64,000 nucleotides of DNA, taken from Leptospirales bacterium (GTDB lineage: Bacteria > Spirochaetota > Leptospiria > Leptospirales > Leptospiraceae). Position 1 is the stretch's first letter. Each line of letters opens with the position of its first letter. Positions 34,411-44,141 of the stretch are shown here, one piece after another. The notes under the pieces are model-generated. The model was not told the origin of the DNA. It was given only the letters and a program-made list of their open reading frames with translations, and made no database searches. The translations under genes were made by a program, and so were the position numbers. The stretch is taken from assembly GCA_013297885.1 (NCBI GenBank), contig JAAFIR010000027.1, positions 1 to 64,000 on the forward strand. Direction: 5' to 3'.

Positions 34411-37400
34411 ATGCCATTTAAATTCGTATTTAGTTTTTTTTTAGTTTTACAAATTTCTATTTTTGCTGTTGATTTTGATGATTTAAAAGAAAAACAAGGG
34501 AAAGTTTATGGCTCAGAAAAAGATGAAAAATATATTTATGATGCTTTTTTTTCTGAGCTAGAAAGTTGGCCAAAAAATAATCCAACACATTCTTCTTTTC
34601 ATTTTTTTTGGATTTTTAATAATACAGATTATCCAAAATATTCAAAATCTCAATTCAGTCCATTTTATTCTTTAGAGAGAAGTAAAGTAGATAAAAGAGA
34701 AGAAACAAATTTTTTAATTTTATATAACTTCGAAATAGATGAAAAATCAAATGAATCCGCATATTTTTTTCCGTTTTATTTTAGTGGAAAAATTACAAAT
34801 AGAAATTATACTCATTTACCACTCTTAATGACTAGTTTTAGTGAATCTATTTCAGCTAATTCAAGAGAAAGTTCAAATTTAATTGGACCATTTTATTCAA
34901 ATCATTTAAAAGATGATAGAAATAATTTTGAAGAAAATTCAAGTATAAATCCTTTTTATTATACAAATCAACAAAAAACAAAATCAGGAAATTCTTCTAC
35001 TTATTTTTTTCCTATCTTACCTATTATTTATTCATTTGAAGATGAAAAAAGTTCCAGAAAAAATTTTTTTTGGTTAGTAGATTATACCACCGAAAAAGAT
35101 TCACTAAATAGATTTTTTTTCATGCCATTTGTATTTTACAAAAAAAATGAATATACTACTATTTTTCCAATTTATTTTAATGTAAAATCTGAGACTGGTT
35201 CAGAAAAAACGATTATTCCAATTTTATTTTCTTCTGAAACAAAAAAAGATAAATCTTCATCTAAAAATTTTCTTTTGGTTTACAATCATGAATTTGATTC
35301 AAATGATAAATTAAAAAGTTTTTATTTGTTTCCACTATATTTTCATTGGAAAAATAAAATTTCAGAAAATCAAACTGAAAAATCAAATTTATTTTTACCA
35401 TTATATTACACGAATCAAATTGAAAATGGAAAATCTTATCTAAATCTATTTGGACTTTATTCTTATGAAACAAATGAAAAATCTGAAAGAATGGGAACAA
35501 CGATTTTTCCATTTTATTTTTATAAAAAAGATCAATACAGAGTCATTTTTCCAATAATATTCAAATTTGGTGAAGAATCTGAAAAAGCTCCTTCAGGAAA
35601 AACTTATGGTTTATTCTATTATAATTCTTGGGATGAAAAAACTGAAGAAACTTTATTAGCAAATTATTATACTTCAAAATCAAAAAATGAAAATTTTAAA
35701 ACTTTTTTTCCATTATTTTTCCAATCTGAAGATGAAATTTCCAAAATTCAAAATGTCGGGTTATTTTTATTTCACCAAAATAAATACAAAAGAACAGGTA
35801 ATTATTATAGAACTGCATTCTTAAGTTATCATTCTTGGAAAACTGATAAATCAGACGGAATATTATTTTTTCCTTTTTATATTAATATTGATTATCCCAA
35901 TAAAACTAATTTTAATCTGAATCTAATTGGTCTTGCGAATAGTTCTTCAAAAGGACTTTATACACCAGATATAAATTTAGATGCTGGAACAAAAGATACT
36001 TATAAATATATTGATACAGATATTTCATGGCTGTATAATATTTTTAAAATTGAAACTAGAATCAGCACAAAATTAATCGAAGATCTTAAAGAAGAATTTA
36101 AATTTAAAAAATATTCTAAAGAAGAAAAACTAACAAATCAAACTTCTCCTAAAATACAAAGGAAAAAAGATTTTACTCGTGATAATACTTTAAATTTTTA
36201 TGGAATCAATTTTTTATTTTCAGCATTATCTTTTGAAAGAGGAGATTCAAAAAGGCATTTTAGAATCTTACCACTTACTTGGGTAACTTGGGATGAAAAA
36301 TCTAAAGACCAATTAATTGCTGCACCTTTTTTTGTTTATTTTAATGATGAAGTTTCAAAATATATTGTAGCATTTCCATTTTATGCTAACCAAGAAACTC
36401 CAGAAGAAAAAAGAACTGCTTATGGTTTGTTATTAAAAATTGATGAAGAATATAAAGAAAACAAACTTAAAGAGCATTCTTATATTTGGCCAATAATTAA
36501 CTATTATACTTCAAAAAATGCAGAAGGTTCTCGCATAATTCCGTTTTACCGCTACAAAAGAACTTGGAATGAATCAGAAGAAAACAAAAATACTATTTCT
36601 CTTTTATATTTTTCTAATTTTTACATAAATGATTCTGGAATTGAAAAAGGCATAGTTGTTTCTCCTTTTTGGTTTTATAATTTAGATAGTAAAAATGATA
36701 TTAAAGATTCGTTTCATTTTACGATTCCTTTTTATTATAAAACTTATGAAGAAAGTAAAACTACAGAGTTTCATCGTTTTATTTCCCTACCATTTTATTT
36801 AAGTTCAAGTTTTGATAAAGAAACTAAGTTTAAAAAATCTATTTTTTGGACGATTCCAGTTTTAGTATTTAGAAATCGAGAAAATGATGAAGTCACTTGG
36901 AATACTTTATTTATAAATAATTACATTGATTCATCAAAAAAAAATAATTTATTCTTAAGCGGAATTTATTATCATAATTTAGAATATGAAAAAGAAAAAC
37001 ATTTTTTAACTACTAGATGGTTTTTGCCCTTATTTTATTATGATAGAAAATTACCTCGCCAAAATGAAGTTTATGATAAATTTAAAATTTATACTCCATT
37101 TATTTTTTATTCAAGTTTAGAAAATACTTCATCAAAAGAAAAAAGATATGATTATTTAATTCCACCTTTGCTGTATTATAGATTAAATAATCTTGAAAAA
37201 GATTATTATAATTTTGCAGCTATTTTTAGTTATGAAAAATTTAAAACTAAAGAAGAAAGTAATCTTTATTTAACTCCATTTTTTTGTGTTCAATTAAAAC
37301 CAGAATTAAATCAAAATTATTTTTTCCCAATTTATTTCTATAAGAAAAATTCTAAGGAAACTATATTTACAAATTTACTATTTTCTACTCAAAGTGAAAA

Positions 37401-38799
37401 ATTAGAATTAGGTGAAGAAAATACTTTAAAAGTTCCAATGTTTCTTCCAATACTATTTTATAAAAATTCTTATCCAGATAACAATTCTTGGAATTTTCTT
37501 AGCTTTTTATATAGAAGAGTTAGTAATGATTTTGTTTCACATGGAGTTTTTCCAATATATAATAATGAAAGTAAAAAAAATAAAAACTATTCTGAAGACC
37601 AAAATTATATTTTTCCAATTTATTATTATAAAAATTATAAATCAGGAGAAAACTCAGAAACCAATTTTATTACAATTTTTTCAAGAACAAACGAAGAAAG
37701 CCAAAATATAAAAAGAGTAATTTACAAATTTCCAAGTTTTGTTCCGATTGTTTGGTATAAAGAGAATGAAAACAATAAATCTTCTTGGAATTTTTTAAGT
37801 TTAATTTACTCAAGAGAAAATTCTGTTTCAAATTCTTTTGGTTTATTTCCAATTTTTGGAAAAAAATCAACTGAAACAAGTTTCATGAATTTTCTAGCAC
37901 CTGTTTATTATTATTATAATGATGAAACCAAACAAGATAAAATTTCTGAATTAATTACTTTGCCTTTTTATTATAAAAATCAAAATTATTCAGGAAAAAA
38001 ATATTCAAAATACCAAATTCCTTATTTTCTTCCTTTTATATATAATTATGAAAATGAAAACGATTCTACTGGTTGGAATTTATTTAGTTTATTTTATTCA
38101 AGAAGTTCCAGTCTTCATTCTTCAACTGGGTTTATTCCCTTTTACCATTTTTCAACCACAAAGAATCAAAAAAGTGAATTAGCTGAATCATATTCTTATC
38201 TTTTTCCTTACTTTCAATATGAAGATAAAGTTATTGAAATTAAAAATGTTTTAGGAATTTTATATCACCAAAATTATTCTAAACTAGAAAAATCAAATTC
38301 TATTTCAATTTTATATCCATTAATTCATTCTGAATCTGCAAAAGATAAATTTAAATTCCAAAATTTATTTGGGTTAATTGAATACAATACTGAAAAAGAA
38401 TTTTCTGATTTTAACTTTTTCTGGTTTGGATACAAAAATAATTCTGATTCAAATTCATTAAATTTATTTCCAGCTTACTATTCAAAAGATACTAAAGAAG
38501 AAAAAACAAAACTAGTTTTACCATTATTAACTTATACAAATAATTCTAAAACTGAAGAATTTCAATCAACTGGTCTCAGTATTTTGTATCATTCCAAAAA
38601 AGATTTAGTGACTAAAGAAGAAGATACTTTTTGGTTACTTGGAATTTTATACTATAAAATTAATCGTCCTTCTGAAAGAGGTTATGAAGGGCAAGGTTCA
38701 CTTTGGGGAGTATTATGGGAATACAAAACAGAGTCAGAAACTAATTACAAAAAATTTTCCATTTTGAAAATAATAACTATTTTTAAAGAAACAAAATGA
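34411..38799 (+). CDS. Giant secreted protein with aromatic FP-x-YY repeats, short paralogue
   Basis: A 1,462-residue paralogue of the previous protein. The N-terminal region is nearly the same (signal peptide ending SIFA, then VDFDDLKEKQGK-x-YGSEKDEK and the WPxxNPTHSSFHFFWIFN block), and so is the C-terminal region (KKDLVTKEEDTF, RPSERGYEG, SLWGVLWEYKTESETNYKK). The middle has the same aromatic strand pattern, but the 100-residue block repeats of the longer paralogue are not expanded here. The conserved ends with a variable centre suggest fixed end modules and a length-variable body. It has its own 125-bp leader. The function is unknown; it is probably exported to the envelope. Confidence 0.75.
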   Translation: MPFKFVFSFFLVLQISIFAVDFDDLKEKQGKVYGSEKDEKYIYDAFFSELESWPKNNPTHSSFHFFWIFNNTDYPKYSKSQFSPFYSLERSKVDKREETNFLILYNFEIDEKSNESAYFFPFYFSGKITNRNYTHLPLLMTSFSESISANSRESSNLIGPFYSNHLKDDRNNFEENSSINPFYYTNQQKTKSGNSSTYFFPILPIIYSFEDEKSSRKNFFWLVDYTTEKDSLNRFFFMPFVFYKKNEYTTIFPIYFNVKSETGSEKTIIPILFSSETKKDKSSSKNFLLVYNHEFDSNDKLKSFYLFPLYFHWKNKISENQTEKSNLFLPLYYTNQIENGKSYLNLFGLYSYETNEKSERMGTTIFPFYFYKKDQYRVIFPIIFKFGEESEKAPSGKTYGLFYYNSWDEKTEETLLANYYTSKSKNENFKTFFPLFFQSEDEISKIQNVGLFLFHQNKYKRTGNYYRTAFLSYHSWKTDKSDGILFFPFYINIDYPNKTNFNLNLIGLANSSSKGLYTPDINLDAGTKDTYKYIDTDISWLYNIFKIETRISTKLIEDLKEEFKFKKYSKEEKLTNQTSPKIQRKKDFTRDNTLNFYGINFLFSALSFERGDSKRHFRILPLTWVTWDEKSKDQLIAAPFFVYFNDEVSKYIVAFPFYANQETPEEKRTAYGLLLKIDEEYKENKLKEHSYIWPIINYYTSKNAEGSRIIPFYRYKRTWNESEENKNTISLLYFSNFYINDSGIEKGIVVSPFWFYNLDSKNDIKDSFHFTIPFYYKTYEESKTTEFHRFISLPFYLSSSFDKETKFKKSIFWTIPVLVFRNRENDEVTWNTLFINNYIDSSKKNNLFLSGIYYHNLEYEKEKHFLTTRWFLPLFYYDRKLPRQNEVYDKFKIYTPFIFYSSLENTSSKEKRYDYLIPPLLYYRLNNLEKDYYNFAAIFSYEKFKTKEESNLYLTPFFCVQLKPELNQNYFFPIYFYKKNSKETIFTNLLFSTQSEKLELGEENTLKVPMFLPILFYKNSYPDNNSWNFLSFLYRRVSNDFVSHGVFPIYNNESKKNKNYSEDQNYIFPIYYYKNYKSGENSETNFITIFSRTNEESQNIKRVIYKFPSFVPIVWYKENENNKSSWNFLSLIYSRENSVSNSFGLFPIFGKKSTETSFMNFLAPVYYYYNDETKQDKISELITLPFYYKNQNYSGKKYSKYQIPYFLPFIYNYENENDSTGWNLFSLFYSRSSSLHSSTGFIPFYHFSTTKNQKSELAESYSYLFPYFQYEDKVIEIKNVLGILYHQNYSKLEKSNSISILYPLIHSESAKDKFKFQNLFGLIEYNTEKEFSDFNFFWFGYKNNSDSNSLNLFPAYYSKDTKEEKTKLVLPLLTYTNNSKTEEFQSTGLSILYHSKKDLVTKEEDTFWLLGILYYKINRPSERGYEGQGSLWGVLWEYKTESETNYKKFSILKIITIFKETK

Positions 38800-38834
38800 A
38801 AAAAATTGTTTAAGATTTTGTTAAAATAGAATAT

Positions 38835-40949
38835 ATGTATAAAATGAAAAATTTATTATTCATATTAATTTTTAGTTTTGAATCTTGTTCGTTCACTGAA
38901 AGATTTTTTGGATCAATTTCTTCCAGTAATACAATTCAACTTGCTTTTGCTAATTTTTTAGCTAGATATAATAATCCTAGCTCTACACCAACACCTTCAC
39001 CGACTCCATCACCTCCAGCAAAAACTTGTATCAAAGTAGCAACTAAAACTCAAAGCACAAACCAAACAACTGGCGAAACAAATACGACTACTTGTAAATT
39101 TGATTATTCAACTATTTCTAATTTATGCACCAACGAAAAACCAATTCTGGAAAGTGAGATTCAAGTTAACCAAAAAAGAACTTATTTTAAATCAGTTGAA
39201 GATTTTATTAAACAAAAAGAAATTTTTGCAAAAAACTTTCAAACATTTGAAATTTATAATGAAGATAACACTAAAAAAAAACAATTTTACTATGATAATG
39301 ATAAAAGATATAGAATTTTAGAGTTTGATGGAGGAGAATCAATTTATACAGAATTTGATTCTAAAAATAGACCCACAAAAGGAAAATTAATTGCTCATTG
39401 TGAAGTTCCAATTGATGCAAGTTATGATGATCAAAACAATATATTTAGTGTTAATATTTATTTTTCTCAATCAGGACCTGATACAAATAATTATTGTTTA
39501 ATATACAGAAGTTTAATACAAAATCAAAATTTAAAATTTGAATTTAATCAAGAATTCTTAAAAGTAAGAGATACAATTACAGTTGGGAATTCTTCTACTA
39601 TAATTAATTATAACAATATTGAGACTGAAGAAGTATGCACTGGAACTTCAACTGGAACTAGTTTTACCGAAAATTTAGAGCCTGCTGAAGTTACTTCTAT
39701 TGAAACTGAAAATATTCTACCTGGTGCTGCTGCTGGAGAATTTATAATTTTAAGGGGAAAAAATTTTAATCCAAATTTTTCTAATAACCAAGTTCAATTT
39801 CATCAAAAAATTCCAGTAACCCCAGTTTCAGGTGATACAAGTTTTATCCGTGTACAAATTCCACCTAATGCTCGCTCGGGTAGAATTCTAGTAAATAACG
39901 GAAAAGCAAAATCCTATTCACCAAATTTTATTGTGTATAAGTATTTTTTGTTTATCGCTGATACTGGAAATAACCAAGTTTTAGTATATAACATGAATGC
40001 CTTGGATGGTTCGTTGGTTTCATTTCAGACCCTTAGTTCTTCTTCAACAGTAAGAAGTTTTGCTGTAACTCCAAATGGCAAAAACCTTTACATATCAAAA
40101 AACTCTGGTTTAGCAAATATGATTGAAAGAAGAAAGATTGAAATAGATTCAATTCCACCATTTCTCCAAAAAATTTCGACTACATCATTAGAAAATTTTG
40201 GAGATGATGGCAATCCAAAACTAATTGCAATTGACCCAAAAGGTGAATTTTTATTTGTTTATCATGAATCAGGAACTCCATTTAATTTTAGAAACCAATT
40301 AAGAAAAATTGATTCAGATGGATCAACTTCTTTTTTAAGTAATTTTAATGTAGTTAACTCTTCTGGAGAATTTTCAATTCACCCAACAAAAAAAAATTAT
40401 TATATCACTTCAGGATCAATGACAAATGTTAGATCAAATAATTTTGATAATAATACAATATCAGAAATTGCAATTCCAATTAATACTTTAACAACACCTA
40501 ATTTTGGGGCAATTCATCCAAACGGGAACTATTACTACATTGCAACAAGTGGGGCTTCAGCAGGTATAAGGTTATATTCAATAGACTCAATTGGTTCACT
40601 ATCTCTTATAAACACTTATAATACTGTTACATCAGGTCATTTTGGTATTGCAATTGATAATAAAGGAAAATTTTTAGTCACTGCTTCTGACGTTAACGAT
40701 ACAATAAAATCATTCCAAATAAATTCTGATTTTTCACTTTCAACTCCAATAAGCACAATAACTATTACTGACCCTAAAAAACTCATTTTTGACCCAAGTG
40801 GAAGATTTGTTTATAGCTTTAGAGATACAACTCCTTATTCTTTATATATCTATTCTGTTAACCAAACAACTGGAGCTTTAACAGCAGTATCAAATTCAAT
40901 TACTTTTTCTTCACCTCAAAACATCTTATTCGCAAAAATTCCACAATAA
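38835..40949 (+). CDS. Lipoprotein with TIG/IPT domain and beta-propeller
   Basis: A 704-residue protein with the signal KNLLFILIFSFESC (lipobox FESC). A Pro/Thr/Ser linker (TPTPSPTPSPP) follows. At about 270-365 there is a TIG/IPT-like immunoglobulin fold (VTSIETENILPGAAAGEFI, LRGKNFNP). From about 370 to the end there is a beta-propeller of the lactonase/YncE kind: FIADTGNNQVLVYN, FAVTPNGKNLYISK, FGIAIDNKGKFLVTAS, LIFDPSGRFVYSF. Such proteins are often surface-exposed and bind ligands. No catalytic residues can be assigned. It is transcribed in the same direction as the giant genes, 35 bp after the shorter one. Confidence 0.8.
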   Translation: MYKMKNLLFILIFSFESCSFTERFFGSISSSNTIQLAFANFLARYNNPSSTPTPSPTPSPPAKTCIKVATKTQSTNQTTGETNTTTCKFDYSTISNLCTNEKPILESEIQVNQKRTYFKSVEDFIKQKEIFAKNFQTFEIYNEDNTKKKQFYYDNDKRYRILEFDGGESIYTEFDSKNRPTKGKLIAHCEVPIDASYDDQNNIFSVNIYFSQSGPDTNNYCLIYRSLIQNQNLKFEFNQEFLKVRDTITVGNSSTIINYNNIETEEVCTGTSTGTSFTENLEPAEVTSIETENILPGAAAGEFIILRGKNFNPNFSNNQVQFHQKIPVTPVSGDTSFIRVQIPPNARSGRILVNNGKAKSYSPNFIVYKYFLFIADTGNNQVLVYNMNALDGSLVSFQTLSSSSTVRSFAVTPNGKNLYISKNSGLANMIERRKIEIDSIPPFLQKISTTSLENFGDDGNPKLIAIDPKGEFLFVYHESGTPFNFRNQLRKIDSDGSTSFLSNFNVVNSSGEFSIHPTKKNYYITSGSMTNVRSNNFDNNTISEIAIPINTLTTPNFGAIHPNGNYYYIATSGASAGIRLYSIDSIGSLSLINTYNTVTSGHFGIAIDNKGKFLVTASDVNDTIKSFQINSDFSLSTPISTITITDPKKLIFDPSGRFVYSFRDTTPYSLYIYSVNQTTGALTAVSNSITFSSPQNILFAKIPQ

Positions 40950-40992
40950 TAAAATAATTGACTAGAATTTTTTTGGAAATAAAATTAATTAA

Positions 40993-41418
40993 ATGAAATT
41001 ATTTTTTCTAATTATTTTACTAAATTGCTTGAGCATAAAAAATCATTCTATCAAAGATTTAAAATTTCCTAGTTCTGAATTTGAATCTGGTTTTATTTCT
41101 GGGACTTTTGAGATTAATCCAAATTATTTTGATTCTTGGTGTAATAAAAATTGTGAAACATTAAAAACTTATTTAGAACAAAATCAAAATTTGTTTTTAG
41201 AAATAACTGTCAGAATGGATGCAACTGAACAACCAGAAAATATGATTATAATTTCTAAAAATCGTGCAGAATCTCTAAAAAATAAATTGATTCAAAAAGG
41301 TTTTCCAAATGAAAAGCTAATTGCAAAAGCAAATCTAGATACAAAAAATTTTATTGGCAAAGATAAATTTGATCCCATAAATAGAACAGCTAGTTTTAGT
41401 TTTGTGGAAAAAAATTAA
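40993..41418 (+). CDS. Small OmpA-like lipoprotein
   Basis: A 141-residue lipoprotein with a very short signal (KLFFLIILLNC, Cys12). The rest follows the OmpA C-terminal peptidoglycan-binding pattern: LFLEITVRMD (strand), SKNRAESLKNKLIQKGFPNEKLIAKA (helix with the RA signature and the 'L--kG' turn) and NRTASFSF (the 'NRrV' strand). The domain is shorter than usual and the classic Asp and Arg pair for diaminopimelate is only partly visible (N..R present). It probably anchors the outer membrane to the wall. Confidence 0.65.
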   Translation: MKLFFLIILLNCLSIKNHSIKDLKFPSSEFESGFISGTFEINPNYFDSWCNKNCETLKTYLEQNQNLFLEITVRMDATEQPENMIIISKNRAESLKNKLIQKGFPNEKLIAKANLDTKNFIGKDKFDPINRTASFSFVEKN

Positions 41419-41702
41419 TTCTTAAACTTACAAATTTAGGAAAAATTTTTCAAAAAATACTATACAAAATTTAACCTATTAAGATACTTGGAATGTACAA
41501 AATATTTTTTTTTATGTCTCATAAAATTTGACATAATCCTGAAAAACCTTTAAAACTTTTTTTTAAATTTCAAGAAAATTTTTTTTTTCTAGTTCAATAA
41601 ACTAGAGTATAGTTAAAAAAAAATTGGAACATAAAAAAAAATAGAGTACATATAAGTATTTAAAACCGATTCTTATTGTAAAGAAGAACAAGAGAGTAAA
41701 AT

Positions 41703-42602
41703 TTGTCAAATCAAACCCCTGCAAAACTATTACAGAACTTTCAAGAGTACTTATCTATTGAAAAAGGATTAAGTGATAATTCTATCTTCTCCTATGGGTA
41801 TGATTTGAATAAATTTAAAACTTTTATTGATAAACAACAAATTGATTTATTAAAAGTTCAATCAAAAGATATTATGAAATTTTTAGTGGAAGAAAAAAAT
41901 AGAAAAATTTCTTCAAAAACTTTAGCCCGTGAAGTAGTAGCTCTTAGACAATTTTACAAATATTTAAGAGATGAAAAAAAATTAGACATTAACCCAACTG
42001 ATAAAATTGAAACCCCTGAAGTAATGAGGGCAATTCCTGACCATTTGAGTTTAGATGAAATCGAAGAACTATTTGCAAAAATTAAAGAAGATAACATTTA
42101 CGAGTTAAGAGATAAATGTATTTTCGAATTATTGTATTCTACCGGTCTTAGAATTTCAGAAGCTTGTAATTTAAAAATTGAAGATTTAGATTTAGAAAAT
42201 CTCACTCTGACAATAGATCAAAAAGGTGGAAAATCGAGACTAGTTCCTTTTGGAGAAAAGGCTAAAACTATTTTAGAAAGTTACTTAAAAAATTCAAGAA
42301 CAGAAATTTTAAAAATTAGAAAATGTGAATATGTTTTTGTTTCAAAAAAAGGTTCATTTATTAACAGAAAATCTGTATGGAGACTTTTAAATCTTTATAT
42401 TAAAAGAACTTCTATTCAAAAAAAAGTAACCCCTCACACTTTAAGACATTCATTTGCAACTCACCTTTTAGAAAATTCAGCAGACCTAAGAGCTGTTCAA
42501 GAATTACTTGGTCATATCGACATTTCTACAACACAAATTTATGCTCAAATGGCGAAAAAATCTTTAAAAGAAGTTCATAAAGATCATCACCCAAGAGGTT
42601 AA
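41703..42602 (+). CDS. XerC/XerD-type tyrosine recombinase
   Basis: A 299-residue recombinase. The N-terminal SAM-like core-binding domain is at about 5-95 and the catalytic domain follows. The catalytic set is present: Arg150 (STGLRISEA), Lys177 region (KGGKSR), His245-x-x-Arg248 (TPHTLRHSFATHLL), His271 (LLGH) and nucleophile Tyr280. The length is that of housekeeping XerC/D, which resolves chromosome dimers at dif, so it is not a phage integrase by size. I cannot tell XerC from XerD. The start is TTG at 41703 with AAGAGAG upstream. The 284 bp before it are AT-rich with no other feature seen. Confidence 0.85.
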   Translation: MSNQTPAKLLQNFQEYLSIEKGLSDNSIFSYGYDLNKFKTFIDKQQIDLLKVQSKDIMKFLVEEKNRKISSKTLAREVVALRQFYKYLRDEKKLDINPTDKIETPEVMRAIPDHLSLDEIEELFAKIKEDNIYELRDKCIFELLYSTGLRISEACNLKIEDLDLENLTLTIDQKGGKSRLVPFGEKAKTILESYLKNSRTEILKIRKCEYVFVSKKGSFINRKSVWRLLNLYIKRTSIQKKVTPHTLRHSFATHLLENSADLRAVQELLGHIDISTTQIYAQMAKKSLKEVHKDHHPRG

Positions 42603-42614
42603 ACTTTTATTGAC

Positions 42615-42640
42615 AAAAATCTTCGATATGGAAGATTTTT
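42615..42640 (+). promoter_or_regulatory. Perfect hairpin just before the SH3b lipoprotein start
   Basis: AAAAATCTTC (42615-42624) pairs with GAAGATTTTT (42631-42640) around the loop GATATG. The only Shine-Dalgarno-like bases (GGAAG, 42630-42634) lie in the stem, 9 bp before the ATG at 42644, so folding would hide them. It could also act as a terminator for the Xer gene, which ends 12 bp earlier. Confidence 0.5.
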
Positions 42641-42643
42641 AAA

Positions 42644-43453
42644 ATGCAAAAAATTTTAGCAATAATTCTAGTTTGTATTAATTGCCAAACTTTTCAAATA
42701 GAAAATCCACCACCACCATTTGTTTATGCTAATACTTATGCCCGAGTAAAATTAAAATCTAATTTAGTTTTAAAAGAAAGTCCAAATTTAAATTCTGTTA
42801 GTTATGAATCTATTTCTATTCCTGATAATTACATTTTACTCACTAGGAATAGAACAGATTTTAGAGAAATCATAAATGGATTTGAAGATTATTGGTATGA
42901 AGTTGAATACAAAGATAAACGAGGTTGGGTATTTGGAAAGATGTTGGATATTTCTGATGAAGAAACTAATATAATACGTTATCTAAATGTGATGGAAACA
43001 AATCCAAATTTATCAAATTTCAAAAAAGTAAAAAAATATTTTGATGATAATTTTAAAAAAATAAATTATGAAGAAGCTATTGAAAAATATGGAAAACCAA
43101 TCAAAGAACAAAAATATACTCTTTCCAATCATCATGGAGGTTTTAATCGTTATCTTGAATTAGAATATTCAGATATTAGATTAAAATTTATAGATAAAAA
43201 TCTATTTGAATACACTCTTTTTAATACTGAAAAATTAAATATTAATTCGAGATATATTTTTATTGGAAGTGAATGGAAAGTTTTAGAATTTGAATTCGGA
43301 ATTCCATTTTCCATTTCAAAAAAAAGTTTAATCTATTCAACTTGTAATCCAAATTTTTCAGATAGTTGTAGTGGAAATTATGCTGATAATTTAGAATTCA
43401 AAATGGAAAATCATCGTGTGGTAGCAGTTCAATTTACTAAACATGTGGACTAA
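42644..43453 (+). CDS. SH3b-domain lipoprotein
   Basis: A 269-residue lipoprotein (signal KILAIILVCINC, lipobox VCINC). A bacterial SH3 domain lies at about 25-105: YARVKLKSNLVLKESPNLNS and WYEVEYKDKRGWVFGKMLD, the usual 'glnvR..p' and 'W-k-V-y-G-WV' pattern. The remainder (about 105-269) is a mixed domain of unknown kind with a Cys pair (STCNPNFSDSCSGNY). SH3b domains bind cell wall or other surface ligands. It heads an envelope operon: VanW overlaps its end by 11 bp, then AMMECR1, then alpha-2-macroglobulin. Confidence 0.75.
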   Translation: MQKILAIILVCINCQTFQIENPPPPFVYANTYARVKLKSNLVLKESPNLNSVSYESISIPDNYILLTRNRTDFREIINGFEDYWYEVEYKDKRGWVFGKMLDISDEETNIIRYLNVMETNPNLSNFKKVKKYFDDNFKKINYEEAIEKYGKPIKEQKYTLSNHHGGFNRYLELEYSDIRLKFIDKNLFEYTLFNTEKLNINSRYIFIGSEWKVLEFEFGIPFSISKKSLIYSTCNPNFSDSCSGNYADNLEFKMENHRVVAVQFTKHVD

Positions 43454-44141
43454 TACTTATATTAAATGTGTCCTATTTTTATTTTTCTTATTTAGTCTTA
43501 ATTCAGAAGAAATATTAATTCATTCTTTTGGAATTAATATTTCGAATCAACCTGAAATAGTTAAAAAAAATTTATTTCTATCAAGTGAAAAGCTAAATGA
43601 ATATAGAATTGAACCAAAAACTAATTTTTCTTTTTCAGATGTTGTAGGTGAAAGTAAAATTACTGAGGGTTATTCAATAGCGAGAACACTTCTGAATGGA
43701 GAAGCCGTTTATGAACTTGGTGGAGGTTTATGCATTGTATCCTCTGTAGTTTATAATTTACTTTTAAAATCTGGATTTGAAATTATAGAAAGACATAAAC
43801 ATTCTAGACCAGTTCATTATATTCCACTTGGGCTTGATGCAACTATTTATTTTGGTAAAAAAAATCTAAAAATGAAAAATCCTTTTGAACAGAGTTTTAT
43901 TATTAAAGTTGATATTACTGAAAGTTATTTATTGATGAAGTTATATTCTAACTCTAAACTACCTCATGAATTTTTGATTGAAACTGAAGAAGATGAATTA
44001 GAGGTCCCATTCCAAACAAATAAAAAAAATTTTCAAAATCCAATTTTTGTTTCTGTTTATAGAAAAAAATTTAGTAGTTCAAGTTTAGTTGAAAAAAAGT
44101 TTTTATATAAAGATTTTATATCTGCAATAAAATTGCCATGA
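43443..44141 (+). CDS. VanW-like family protein, exported
   Basis: A 232-residue protein with an N-terminal hydrophobic segment (CVLFLFFLFSLNS). The VanW core is clear: NFSFSDVVGESKITEGYS, GGGLCIVSSVVYNLLL, ERHKHSRPVHYIPLGLDATIYFG and LKMKNPFEQSFII. VanW was first seen beside vancomycin-resistance genes; its fold is likely peptidoglycan-related and its activity is not settled. The Cys in GGGLC and the His in RHKHS are invariant in the family and may be catalytic. It overlaps the SH3b lipoprotein upstream and the AMMECR1 gene downstream (ATGA). Confidence 0.85.
   Translation: MWTNTYIKCVLFLFFLFSLNSEEILIHSFGINISNQPEIVKKNLFLSSEKLNEYRIEPKTNFSFSDVVGESKITEGYSIARTLLNGEAVYELGGGLCIVSSVVYNLLLKSGFEIIERHKHSRPVHYIPLGLDATIYFGKKNLKMKNPFEQSFIIKVDITESYLLMKLYSNSKLPHEFLIETEEDELEVPFQTNKKNFQNPIFVSVYRKKFSSSSLVEKKFLYKDFISAIKLP

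Noticed and set aside
38835-40949. Propeller lipoprotein as 6-phosphogluconolactonase
   Set aside because: Only the propeller repeat pattern is shared; lipidation and the TIG domain argue for a surface ligand-binding protein.
41703-42602. The Xer recombinase as the integrase that moved the defence cassettes
   Set aside because: It has housekeeping XerC/D size and composition and lies 30 kb away; nothing links it to the methylase tails.
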